A stretch of DNA of 56,849 bases, from NCBI GenBank assembly GCA_002378005.1, contig DFQY01000016.1:1-56849 (forward strand), written 5' to 3'. The notes below the pieces were generated by a model. That model saw only the letters and a list, made by a program, of their open reading frames with translations, was not told the origin of the DNA and did no database searches. The position numbers were made by a program, and so were the translations under genes. The stretch comes from Flavobacteriales bacterium UBA3477 (GTDB taxonomy: Bacteria > Bacteroidota > Bacteroidia > Flavobacteriales > Schleiferiaceae). Below, piece after piece: positions 25,087-33,334 of this stretch (its first letter is position 1; each line of letters starts with the position of its first letter).

Positions 25087-26879
25087 TGGCATTCAAATGG
25101 CAACATCCTGAGTGGCTTTGGATCGGACCTCTGTTGTTCGTGGCGGTGCTGTTGGCTGCCGTTTTGTTCCACCGCTGGCGCGGTGGAGTCTGGAAGAAAT
25201 TGGGCCTAGAAGAACAAGGCAGCACCCTCACTACAGGGGCGAAGGGCAGCATGCGATTTTTCACGCGTTATACCCTCCTCGCATTGGCCTTGGGGTGTGC
25301 CGGATTGAGTGTGGCGAATTTGCAGATGGGCGGCCAAAAACAATTGGTCCAACGTCAAGGTGCCGATGTCGTTTTTGCACTCGATGTGAGCCGTTCCATG
25401 TGGGCCGAGGATATCGCGCCGAGCCGATTAGATAAGGCCAAACTCCTCATCTCGAAAACCATTGATGGCCTTGGAGGCGACCGCGTTGGGGTCGTCGCCT
25501 ATGCCGGAAGCGCCTACCCTGCACTACCCATCACCACGGACTATGCGGCGGCAAAAATGGCCCTCGCCAGCGCCGACCCGGACCAAGTCCCTTCCCAAGG
25601 CACCAACCTCAGCGCTGCTTTGGAATATGCACAAGAATACTTCAACCCTGCTTCTCCCGCCGGACGCTTCATCATCGTACTGACCGATGGAGAAGACCAT
25701 GAATTCTCCTCAACACCCCTTAGTCCAGAATTGCCTGTGAATGTTTTGGTCGTGGGCGTTGGCACGAACATGGGTGGCCCTATCCCAATGTCGAAAGGGC
25801 GCAACGGAACGACCTATAAAAAAGACAACGGCGGCGAGGTGGTGATCACCAAGCGGGACGATGCGGTGTTGCAAGAAATCACCAACGTATTGGGCGCACA
25901 ATATGCCGATGGAAATGCGACAGAAAGTGCCCTTGCGACCATCAAAGCCTTTATCGAAGACGGAGAAAAGTCTGATATTCAAGAAGAGATTGCCATGAAC
26001 TATGACAGCCAATTCATGTGGTTCCTCTATCCTGCTCTTTTCTTCTTGTTGCTCTACCTACTCCTTCCGCAACGCGTGCGCGGCCTTGCACTGATTGTGG
26101 CGTTGCTTGGATTCAATCCCGCACAAGGTCAGAATCTTCACACCTACGGACAGGAAGTACGAAAGGGCAACGAAGCCTTTGAAAATAGCAGGTGGGAAGA
26201 TGCTGCGGCAGCTTACGATGCCGCCAGTGAGCAGCAGCCCGATGCCTTTGTCCCAAAGTTCAACAAGGGAACTACACTGATGCAGGCCGGCGATGCCCAG
26301 GGTGCGGCACAAGCCTTGGTGGAGGCAGCGCAATCCACAGAGGATCCTTCGCAGCAGAGCGATGCTTTATACAACCTTGGAAATCTTTTGATGGATGCGG
26401 GCCAATTCCAAGAGGCCGCTGGAGCGTATATTGAAAGCTTAAAGCGCCAGCCCAACCGTCAGGACGCAGTCTACAACCTGAACCGCGCGTTGGAACAGCA
26501 GAAACAACAAGGACAACAACAGGACCAACAGCAAGATCAGGAGAAGGAAAAAGAGGAAGAGCAAGAGAAATCGGACAACCCGAATGATCAGCCTCAGGAT
26601 GAGCAAGAAGATCAGGACAACAGTAAGAAAGACCAGGACCAGCAAGGCGATGGCGACAACGGCGAGCAAGACCCTAACCAGCAGCCTCAAGAGGATGAGC
26701 AAGGTGATGAGGGCGAACAAAATAATCCCAAAGAAGGTGGGGAAACCACTGCAAAGATGACTCCTGAGGAAATCAAAGGATTGTTGGAAGCCATACAGCG
26801 CGCCGAGGAAAAAACGGCGGAGAAAATGAATGCCAAGAAGGCAAAAGGAAAGAAAAAGAGTGGTGAAAAAGATTGGTAA
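25086..26879 (+). CDS. batB: BatB-BatC fusion: VWA and TPR protein
   Basis: A 597-residue protein that joins what are two genes in the classical Bat locus. The N-terminal half is BatB-like: two membrane helices, a VWA domain with ALDVSRSMWAED, and a helix near residues 312-332. It is followed by a hydrophobic stretch ending NPAQGQN that looks like the signal peptide of a former separate BatC. Residues ~350-460 form TPR repeats (GNEAFENSRWEDAAAAYDAA, ALYNLGNLLMDAGQFQEAA). A Gln/Asp/Glu-rich low-complexity stretch (~467-545) and a basic tail follow. The reading frame is continuous with no stop at the junction. The fusion implies that BatB and BatC act as one unit. Confidence 0.9.
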   Translation: MAFKWQHPEWLWIGPLLFVAVLLAAVLFHRWRGGVWKKLGLEEQGSTLTTGAKGSMRFFTRYTLLALALGCAGLSVANLQMGGQKQLVQRQGADVVFALDVSRSMWAEDIAPSRLDKAKLLISKTIDGLGGDRVGVVAYAGSAYPALPITTDYAAAKMALASADPDQVPSQGTNLSAALEYAQEYFNPASPAGRFIIVLTDGEDHEFSSTPLSPELPVNVLVVGVGTNMGGPIPMSKGRNGTTYKKDNGGEVVITKRDDAVLQEITNVLGAQYADGNATESALATIKAFIEDGEKSDIQEEIAMNYDSQFMWFLYPALFFLLLYLLLPQRVRGLALIVALLGFNPAQGQNLHTYGQEVRKGNEAFENSRWEDAAAAYDAASEQQPDAFVPKFNKGTTLMQAGDAQGAAQALVEAAQSTEDPSQQSDALYNLGNLLMDAGQFQEAAGAYIESLKRQPNRQDAVYNLNRALEQQKQQGQQQDQQQDQEKEKEEEQEKSDNPNDQPQDEQEDQDNSKKDQDQQGDGDNGEQDPNQQPQEDEQGDEGEQNNPKEGGETTAKMTPEEIKGLLEAIQRAEEKTAEKMNAKKAKGKKKSGEKDW

Positions 26880-28539
26880 ATACCTGATGTTTGGCGTAGC
26901 CCTGCTTTGGACTACGATCACCTTTGGCCAAGACGGCACGTTGACGGCAAAATGTTCTCGTACGACGGTAGGGCTGAACGAGCAGTTCCGTATCACCTTC
27001 AGCACGGACAGGCGCGGCGGCAATATTGAGCCGCCAGCCATGAACGACTTTTTAATTGTCGGCGGCCCCTTTCAATCACAGCAAACACAGATCATCAATG
27101 GGAATATAAGTTTTCAGCAGGAGGTCAGTTACCAATTGGTCGCTAAGTCTGAAGGCACATTCAAGATAGGACCGGCCACCCTGAAGACCCGCCAAGGCTC
27201 CCTCGAGAGCAATGCCCTCACGATCACGGTGAAGGCCGGCGCGGTGCGAGAAAACCCACTGGCCCAGCAAGCCAAGGACGGCTTCCAGGTGGATATTTTA
27301 ACTTCCAAGAAAGAGGTCTATGTGGGCGAACCCTTCGTAATGCTCCTGCGCGCCTACTGGACCAAACCGGTGCGCAACCTAAATATCATTCAAACCCCAA
27401 ATTTTGAGGGGGTGCTGCAGAACCAATTGGACTTGCAAGAACGCGAACGCAGAGAGGTCATCGACGGTAAATCCGTGATTGTGCTGGACTTCGACAAAAA
27501 GTTGTTAACCCCGACCCAACCGGGCACCCTCGGCGGACAGGAACTCAAACTTTCGGGCCAAGTTCAAGTGCCCACCGGGCGTCGCGATTTCTTCAACATG
27601 CCAGAGGTGACCTACATCAACCAAGTAGCCACTGCGAAGATTCCCGCGGTTAAAATCAAGCCCCTACCCTCGCCCAAACCGGCAGGCTTCAGTGGTGCAG
27701 TTGGCGAGCTCAACCTGACGCGAGATCTGTCCCGCACCTCGGTCAGCGGTGACGAGAGCATTACACTGAAGATTAAGATCTCCGGAACCGGGAATTTCAA
27801 CACCATATCTGTTCCGGAATTGGTCCCACCTCAAGGCTTCGATATCTACGATCCGAAGTTCAACGAGAAAATAAACTATACGACCTCAGGGGTCAGTGGA
27901 TACAAGGAGTTAGAATACCTGCTCATACCCCAATTCAAAGGAGATTTCATCGTCCCGGAAATGCGATGGACATATTTCAACACGAAAACGGGTAGCTATG
28001 AAGAACTGGTTTTGGCTGAAGAAACAGTGGAAGTGCTTTCCGGTGCCGAAGCACCGTCAAGTGGTGCTGTGAATGGCCCTGTAGTGAAGCGCGAGGTGCA
28101 AGATATCGATAGTGATATCCGCTACTTGCACAGTGTTGAAGAGCCGCGAGGAAAGAGTAAGGGAATTCTTTTCGCCGGACTGTTGGCAGTAGCAGTAGCC
28201 GTTATGTGGCTGTTACAAGGGGTTCGCTTCGGCGGCAAAGCCCCATCGAAGCAAGCCACATGGCAACGCGAAAAGAAGAAAGTGATGGCCGCCTTTAGTT
28301 CTGGCGCCGACAACAGATACGGCATCCTGTTCAACTGCTTGGAAAGCCAATTATTATCTCAAGGCCTGGACAAGGAGCACATAAAATTGGCCACCCTTCA
28401 ACAAACCTTTGGAGAAGAACGAGGTGCGCAACTGCATGGCTTGCTCGAACGCTGTCAAATGGCAGAATATGCCCCAGGTGCCGTGGGCGACGACCAGTGG
28501 TTTATGGACGAATTCAAAACTGTTTGGGAATGGATGTAA
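26863..28539 (+). CDS. batD: BatD, oxygen-tolerance family protein
   Basis: A 558-residue protein with a signal peptide (KKIGKYLMFGVALLWTTITFGQ), an extended periplasmic beta-rich region of BatD type (TVGLNEQFRITFSTDRRGG, VGEPFVMLLRAYW) and a membrane helix near residues 433-453 followed by a cytoplasmic helical tail. I prefer a GTG start at 26863 because it gives a normal signal peptide. The neighbouring GTG at 26860 is equally possible, and the ATG at 26830 would place ten extra basic residues first. It overlaps the end of the BatB-BatC fusion gene and continues into batE with a 10-base overlap. Confidence 0.87.
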   Translation: MKKIGKYLMFGVALLWTTITFGQDGTLTAKCSRTTVGLNEQFRITFSTDRRGGNIEPPAMNDFLIVGGPFQSQQTQIINGNISFQQEVSYQLVAKSEGTFKIGPATLKTRQGSLESNALTITVKAGAVRENPLAQQAKDGFQVDILTSKKEVYVGEPFVMLLRAYWTKPVRNLNIIQTPNFEGVLQNQLDLQERERREVIDGKSVIVLDFDKKLLTPTQPGTLGGQELKLSGQVQVPTGRRDFFNMPEVTYINQVATAKIPAVKIKPLPSPKPAGFSGAVGELNLTRDLSRTSVSGDESITLKIKISGTGNFNTISVPELVPPQGFDIYDPKFNEKINYTTSGVSGYKELEYLLIPQFKGDFIVPEMRWTYFNTKTGSYEELVLAEETVEVLSGAEAPSSGAVNGPVVKREVQDIDSDIRYLHSVEEPRGKSKGILFAGLLAVAVAVMWLLQGVRFGGKAPSKQATWQREKKKVMAAFSSGADNRYGILFNCLESQLLSQGLDKEHIKLATLQQTFGEERGAQLHGLLERCQMAEYAPGAVGDDQWFMDEFKTVWEWM

Positions 28540-29231
28540 AATCAAGTTTAGACTCGGCCCAAGCGCTGTACGACGCGGGAGATTACGCAGCAGCATTGCC
28601 TTTGTTCGAAGAGGCGGGCCAGGCCTTTCCTTTAGATGCGGATCTGGCCTACAATTTGGGCAACTGCTACACCAGGTTAGGTGAATTTGGCGAAGCGCGA
28701 TTGTACTTTGAGCGCGCCCTGTTGCTCGACCCAAACAACGCCGATGCCGAGCACAATCTTCAATGGGTAGGCATGCGATTGTCGGACGCGGTGGTCGAAC
28801 CGACCGACAGCTTGTTCCAATGGCTGGGATCGACTTTCAGAACGGTCGCGACATCCGAAAGCTGGCTCATGATTTTGGCCTTGGCTTTGGCCATTACTGT
28901 AGGCTTGCTGGCCGTAAGGAGGTGGTGGAAGGCAGATCTCAACTGGCGCTGGCCCTTCACTTCAACGGTCATTAGCGTGGTGCTGGCCGGAGTGTATTGG
29001 ACCAGCCTACCCAAGAGCGACGCCGTGGTGGTTACTTCGAAAAACAGCTATGGATATAGCGAACCCTCTCCGAGTTCGAAACGAATATTGTTGCTCAGCG
29101 AGGGGAGCGCCGCCCGACTGCGCAAAAGCAGCGAAGGGTGGTTCTTTCTTGAGTTAGGGGATGGCCGCGTAGCTTGGTTTGAAACCGCACAGTGGGGCCG
29201 CGTCCTGCCTCCTGAGTCTACACTACCTTAA
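28530..29231 (+). CDS. batE: BatE, TPR and SH3-like membrane protein
   Basis: A 233-residue protein with TPR repeats in residues ~1-75 (AQALYDAGDYAAALPLFEEA, NLGNCYTRLGEFGEARLYFE), two membrane helices (near 110-130 and 142-160) and a C-terminal SH3-like domain (~165-230; SAARLRKSSEGWFFLEL, VAWFETAQWGRVLP). This is the standard BatE layout and ends the operon. The ATG at 28530 overlaps the batD stop. Three bases of its stop codon region overlap the stop of the convergent hypothetical gene. Confidence 0.87.
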   Translation: MDVKSSLDSAQALYDAGDYAAALPLFEEAGQAFPLDADLAYNLGNCYTRLGEFGEARLYFERALLLDPNNADAEHNLQWVGMRLSDAVVEPTDSLFQWLGSTFRTVATSESWLMILALALAITVGLLAVRRWWKADLNWRWPFTSTVISVVLAGVYWTSLPKSDAVVVTSKNSYGYSEPSPSSKRILLLSEGSAARLRKSSEGWFFLELGDGRVAWFETAQWGRVLPPESTLP

Positions 29232-29557
29232 ACGAGCTTAGGTATCCAATTCTTCATGGGTGAAGTAATGCCCATCGTTACTTTGTACGAGTACGGAAAC
29301 GCTCGAACTGCGTGCTTCGCCTCGGTCCAACGCGGATGCTTTTTCTTGCCCGATGCATAAATGGCAAAAAGTGCATTCACATTGGCCAGCAACTGTTGCA
29401 TTTGCTCCTTTGTTAAATCTTGGCAGCCTTTGATGTGGGTCCAATTATTTTGGGCCACAGCATCTTCCAGTGTCAGTAATTGATCCATGGGACCCCGCCA
29501 AAACGGGAACGAAAAAGGGAAGCCCCGAAGCAGGTTGTTGATGAGCTTATCTTCCAT
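29228..29557 (-). CDS. Hypothetical protein, 109 aa
   Basis: I do not recognise a family. The protein is soluble, has no signal peptide, and contains a probable helical segment (LTKEQMQQLLANVNALFAIY) followed by a basic patch (SGKKKHPRWTEAKH). It is convergent with batE, sharing stop-codon bases, and lies 116 bp from the thiL stop on the same strand. No -7 element is seen upstream. The composition and codon use look like real coding sequence, and the frame does not shadow another gene. Confidence 0.5.
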   Translation of the reverse strand: MEDKLINNLLRGFPFSFPFWRGPMDQLLTLEDAVAQNNWTHIKGCQDLTKEQMQQLLANVNALFAIYASGKKKHPRWTEAKHAVRAFPYSYKVTMGITSPMKNWIPKLV

Positions 29558-29673
29558 AATGAATAGGTATTGGTTTATTGGTGCTGAAGAAGTTACACCT
29601 ATTCCCGAACCTTTACGGGCTATTTTTTAGCCGATTGAGCTAAAATTTGCGTTATGGATGATAAAAATTGGGG

Positions 29674-30714
29674 TTATTCCATATGATTAAAGCCTTGTGC
29701 CTTGAGCGCAATGACTTTTTCGTCGCGCGTAATCAAATTCGCACCAGTGCCCTCTTTCACATAGCCAATGACTGTCAAGTTAGGATTGGCCTTGATTTTA
29801 TCGTGATCTGCAATGGGAATAGTGAAGAGCAATTCGTAATCCTCGCCACCATTCAGAGCGACCGTGGTGGTATTCAAACTGAATTCTTCACAAATCGTGA
29901 ATATCGAGGGATCAATAGGGATTTTATTCTCGTAGACATTCACCTGCACTGATGAGGCCTCTGCTACATGCAGCAACTCCGAGCTCAGTCCGTCCGAAAT
30001 ATCAATCATCGAGGTGGGCACTACCTCCAAGGCTTGCAACAACTCCACGATGTCCTTGCGGGCTTCGGGCTTTAATTGGCGCTCCAAAATATATTCGTGC
30101 CCACCTAACTCCGGCTGCATCTCTGGATTATCTAAATACACCTGCTTCTCACGCTCGAGAATCTGCAATCCCATATACGCTCCGCCCAAATCTCCCGAGA
30201 CGACAATCAAATCATTGTCTCCCGCCCCAGCGCGCTTGGCTGCCTTATCCTTCTCGACACGCCCGACCGCGGTAATGGACAACACCAAACCCGAACGCGA
30301 CGATGTGGTATCGCCTCCGATCAGGTCCACGTTGTAGCGTTCACAGGCCAAATGAATGCCTTCATAGATTTCTTCCAAGGCCTCCACCGGGAATCTATTC
30401 GATACAGCAATGCTCACCGTGATGTGCTCTGCCACCCCGTTCATCGCATAGATATCGCTTAGGTTGACGACCACACTCTTGTAGCCCAAATGCTTCAGCG
30501 GCATGTAACTCAAATCAAAGTGTACCCCCTCCACAAGCATATCGGTAGAGATGGCCTGGTAATGATCCCCCATATCGATAAGGGCAGCATCGTCGCCAAT
30601 TCCCAAAGCCGTTTTATCGTGCTTGATTTTGGTGGCTGTGGTCAAATGATTGATGAGTCCAAATTCTCCTAAATCAGAGATTGGTGTGCGCTGGGTGTTT
30701 TTCGATTCGAACAT
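29674..30714 (-). CDS. thiL: Thiamine-monophosphate kinase
   Basis: A 346-residue ThiL of the PurM/ThiL ATP-binding superfamily. It phosphorylates thiamine monophosphate to thiamine diphosphate. Recognised segments are GIGDDAALID near residue 40, GGDTTSS near 140, MIDISDGLSSELLHVAEAS near 215, and ALNGGEDYELLFT near 290. It is divergent from the suf operon. Its -7 element ends only four bases before the ATG, so the transcript may be leaderless. No other thiamine gene is in the window. Confidence 0.95.
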   Translation of the reverse strand: MFESKNTQRTPISDLGEFGLINHLTTATKIKHDKTALGIGDDAALIDMGDHYQAISTDMLVEGVHFDLSYMPLKHLGYKSVVVNLSDIYAMNGVAEHITVSIAVSNRFPVEALEEIYEGIHLACERYNVDLIGGDTTSSRSGLVLSITAVGRVEKDKAAKRAGAGDNDLIVVSGDLGGAYMGLQILEREKQVYLDNPEMQPELGGHEYILERQLKPEARKDIVELLQALEVVPTSMIDISDGLSSELLHVAEASSVQVNVYENKIPIDPSIFTICEEFSLNTTTVALNGGEDYELLFTIPIADHDKIKANPNLTVIGYVKEGTGANLITRDEKVIALKAQGFNHME

Positions 30715-30718
30715 AGAG

Positions 30719-30726
30719 CAAAGTTA
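30719..30726 (-). promoter_or_regulatory. -7 promoter element of thiL, possibly leaderless
   Basis: Minus-strand TAACTTTG matches TAnnTTTG exactly and lies four bases before the thiL ATG. A start site a few bases downstream of the element would fall at or beside the ATG. Confidence 0.5.
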
Positions 30727-30770
30727 TTGCGTTAGCCATTGCAAAGGGACGAAAAAACTCCCGTTTTCAT

Positions 30771-30778
30771 TAACTTTG
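30771..30778 (+). promoter_or_regulatory. -7 promoter element of the suf operon
   Basis: TAACTTTG, an exact TAnnTTTG match, lies 30 nt before the A-type carrier ATG at 30809. With the element at 30719-30726 it forms an inverted pair 44 bp apart, a back-to-back promoter for suf and thiL. No -33 TTG is seen at 19-21 bp. I see no clear IscR or SufR-like operator. Confidence 0.6.
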
Positions 30779-30808
30779 TCACGCGTGTTTAGAATGCGTC
30801 TAAATAAT

Positions 30809-31138
30809 ATGATCACAGTTTCAGAAACAGCGAAGGCGAAATTAATCGCATTGATGGGCGAAGAGGGCAAGTCGCTAGAGAACACCTACATCAGTGTGGG
30901 CGTGGAAAGTGGCGGATGTTCTGGCCTATCATACACCATGAATTTTGTGGCTGAGATGCCTGAAAATTCAGAGCTATATGAAGATAACGGCGTGAAAGTC
31001 GTGGTCGAGAAAAAAGCCCTTTTATACCTTATTGGCACCACCTTGGAGTACAGTGGCGGTCTAAACGGCAAAGGATTCAACTTCAATAACCCAAATGCTA
31101 CCCGCACCTGTGGTTGCGGCGAGAGCTTTGCAGTATAA
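30809..31138 (+). CDS. sufA: A-type Fe-S cluster carrier (SufA/IscA-like)
   Basis: A 109-residue HesB/IscA-family protein. The three cluster-binding Cys residues are present: one in GGCSGLSY (about residue 37) and two in TCGCGESF (about 101 and 103). It carries assembled Fe-S clusters to targets. I chose the ATG at 30809 (MITVSETAKAKL) over one five codons upstream because it matches the family start. It is the first gene after the -7 element and lies five bases before sufB, so it is the likely first gene of the suf operon. SufA versus ErpA cannot be separated by sequence alone. Confidence 0.9.
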   Translation: MITVSETAKAKLIALMGEEGKSLENTYISVGVESGGCSGLSYTMNFVAEMPENSELYEDNGVKVVVEKKALLYLIGTTLEYSGGLNGKGFNFNNPNATRTCGCGESFAV

Positions 31139-31143
31139 CCTCT

Positions 31144-32580
31144 ATGAGTGACGAAATCTTAGACGAAATCACCGCCTCCGACTATAAGTACGGCTTTACG
31201 ACGGACATTGAGAGCGACAAGGTGCCTCCCGGCTTGAACGAGGAGGTCATTCGCATGATCAGTGCCAAGAAAAACGAGCCGGAATGGATGTTGGAATGGC
31301 GTTTGGATGCGTTCCGTATTTGGAGCGAGATGGAAGAACCAGAGTGGCCAAATGTGACCTATGAAAAGCCGGACTTCCAGGCAATCTCGTACTACAGCGC
31401 ACCAAAGCAGAAGAAAGAATTGGGCAGCTTGGACGAAGTAGATCCCGAGCTTCTCAAGACCTTCGAACGTTTGGGCATCAGCTTAGACGAGCAAAAGCGA
31501 TTGAGCGGTGTCGCCATGGATGTGGTAGTGGATTCTGTTTCTGTGGCCACCACCTTTAAAAAGACGTTGGCGGAAAAAGGCATCATCTTCTGTTCGATGA
31601 GCGAGGCCATTCAGGAGCACCCGGAATTGGTCCGTAAACACCTAGGAACCATCGTTCCGAAACGCGATAATTTCTACGCAGCGCTAAACAGTGCTGTCTT
31701 CACCGACGGTTCGTTCTGCTATATCCCAAAAGGGGTGCGTTGTCCGATGGAATTGAGCACCTATTTTAGAATTAATGAAGCCGGTACGGGCCAATTCGAG
31801 CGCACGCTTGTCGTTGCAGATGCAAGATCGTACGTGAGCTACCTCGAAGGATGTACGGCACCTTCGCGCGATGAAAACCAGTTGCACGCAGCGGTGGTCG
31901 AACTCATCGCGATGGACGACGCCGAAATAAAATACAGTACCGTACAAAACTGGTACCCTGGCGACGCCGAAGGAAAAGGTGGGGTCTTCAACTTTGTCAC
32001 CAAGCGCGGTCTCTGTGAACGCAATGCGAAGATCAGTTGGACTCAGGTAGAAACTGGTTCTGCAGTGACCTGGAAATACCCATCGTGTATTTTGAAAGGC
32101 GACCACAGTGTCGGTGAATTCTACAGTGTGGCTGTGACCAACAAATACCAGCAAGCGGATACCGGAACGAAGATGATACACTTGGGCAAAAACACCAAGA
32201 GCACCATCATTTCCAAAGGGATCAGCGCCGGCAAGAGCCACAACAGCTACCGCGGACTTGTTCGCGTCGGTGCTCGTGCCGAAAACGCAAGAAACTTCAG
32301 CCAATGTGATTCTCTATTGATGGGCGATCAATGTGGCGCCCACACCTTCCCGTACATCGAAGCGCAACACCCGACGGCTCAGATTGAGCACGAGGCGACC
32401 ACTTCGAAGATTGGTGAGGACCAATTATTCTATTGTAACCAGCGCGGTATTGGAACCGAAGAAGCCATCGCACTCATCGTCAATGGCTATTGTAAAGAAG
32501 TACTCAACCAGCTTCCTATGGAGTTTGCCGTAGAAGCACAAAAACTATTGGAGGTCTCGCTAGAGGGTTCCGTAGGATAA
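31144..32580 (+). CDS. sufB: Fe-S cluster assembly protein SufB
   Basis: A 478-residue SufB, the scaffold core of the SufBCD complex. Visible family segments are VPKRDNFYAALNSAVFTDGS, YLEGCTAPSRDENQLHAAVV and KTSHNSYRG-like GKSHNSYRGLVRVGA near residue 360. The C-terminal GIGTEEAIALIVNGYC is typical. SufB receives sulfur from SufS/SufE and builds the nascent cluster with SufC and SufD. The ATG at 31144 is chosen because it gives the normal start (MSDEILDEITASDYKYGF). It is followed four bases later by sufC. Confidence 0.97.
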   Translation: MSDEILDEITASDYKYGFTTDIESDKVPPGLNEEVIRMISAKKNEPEWMLEWRLDAFRIWSEMEEPEWPNVTYEKPDFQAISYYSAPKQKKELGSLDEVDPELLKTFERLGISLDEQKRLSGVAMDVVVDSVSVATTFKKTLAEKGIIFCSMSEAIQEHPELVRKHLGTIVPKRDNFYAALNSAVFTDGSFCYIPKGVRCPMELSTYFRINEAGTGQFERTLVVADARSYVSYLEGCTAPSRDENQLHAAVVELIAMDDAEIKYSTVQNWYPGDAEGKGGVFNFVTKRGLCERNAKISWTQVETGSAVTWKYPSCILKGDHSVGEFYSVAVTNKYQQADTGTKMIHLGKNTKSTIISKGISAGKSHNSYRGLVRVGARAENARNFSQCDSLLMGDQCGAHTFPYIEAQHPTAQIEHEATTSKIGEDQLFYCNQRGIGTEEAIALIVNGYCKEVLNQLPMEFAVEAQKLLEVSLEGSVG

Positions 32581-32584
32581 GATC

Positions 32585-33334
32585 ATGCTAAAAATCAAAG
32601 ACCTCAAAGCCCAAGTAGAGGACAACCAAATCCTCAATGGCATTAACCTAGACATCAATGCTGGCGAAGTACATGCCATCATGGGACCCAACGGTTCAGG
32701 TAAATCGACATTGAGCAGCGTCATCGCGGGCCGTGAAGATTACGAAGTAACCGACGGCGCCATCGACTTCGACGGCGAAGACCTCTTGGACCTCGATCCA
32801 GAAGAGCGTGCCCTTAAAGGGATCTTTTTGAGCTTCCAATACCCGGTTGAAATTCCAGGGGTAACCGTGAGCAACTTCATCAAAACCGCGATCAACGAGA
32901 GCCGCAAGGGCCGTGGCGAAGAGCCGATGGAAGCCCGTGAGATGTTGGCCAAGATGCGTGAGAAGAGTGCCTTGCTAGAAATGGATAAAAGCTACCTCAG
33001 CCGCAGCTTGAATGAAGGATTCTCTGGAGGTGAGAAAAAGCGCAACGAGATCTTCCAAATGGCGATGCTCGAACCAAAATTGGCCATCCTAGATGAAACA
33101 GATTCTGGTTTGGATATCGACGCCCTTCGCATTGTAGCGAACGGTGTGAACAAGCTTCGCAGCAAAGACAACGCCGTAGTGATCATCACGCATTACCAAC
33201 GTTTGCTCGACTACATCAAACCAGATTATGTACACGTACTCTATCAGGGTAAAATCGTGAAGAGTGGCGGACCAGAATTGGCCCATGAACTCGAAGAACG
33301 CGGATACGATTGGATCAAGGCAGAAAACGCATGA
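32585..33334 (+). CDS. sufC: Fe-S assembly ATPase SufC
   Basis: A 249-residue ABC-type ATPase with Walker A GPNGSGKST (residues ~35-43), the SufC-type signature GFSGGEKKRNE (~140-150), Walker B LAILDETDSGLD and the switch His in VIITHYQRLL. It drives conformational change in SufB and SufD and is cytosolic. Its TGA overlaps the sufD ATG (ATGA), which implies translational coupling. Confidence 0.97.
   Translation: MLKIKDLKAQVEDNQILNGINLDINAGEVHAIMGPNGSGKSTLSSVIAGREDYEVTDGAIDFDGEDLLDLDPEERALKGIFLSFQYPVEIPGVTVSNFIKTAINESRKGRGEEPMEAREMLAKMREKSALLEMDKSYLSRSLNEGFSGGEKKRNEIFQMAMLEPKLAILDETDSGLDIDALRIVANGVNKLRSKDNAVVIITHYQRLLDYIKPDYVHVLYQGKIVKSGGPELAHELEERGYDWIKAENA

Noticed and set aside
26439..27041. 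200-codon minus-strand frame rich in Leu, Phe and Ile
   Set aside because: It is the complement of the Gln/Asp/Glu-rich linker of the BatB-BatC fusion, which mechanically yields a hydrophobic antisense protein.
31684..32304. 206-codon minus-strand frame opposite sufB
   Set aside because: Antisense shadow of a highly conserved gene; no start signal or family match.
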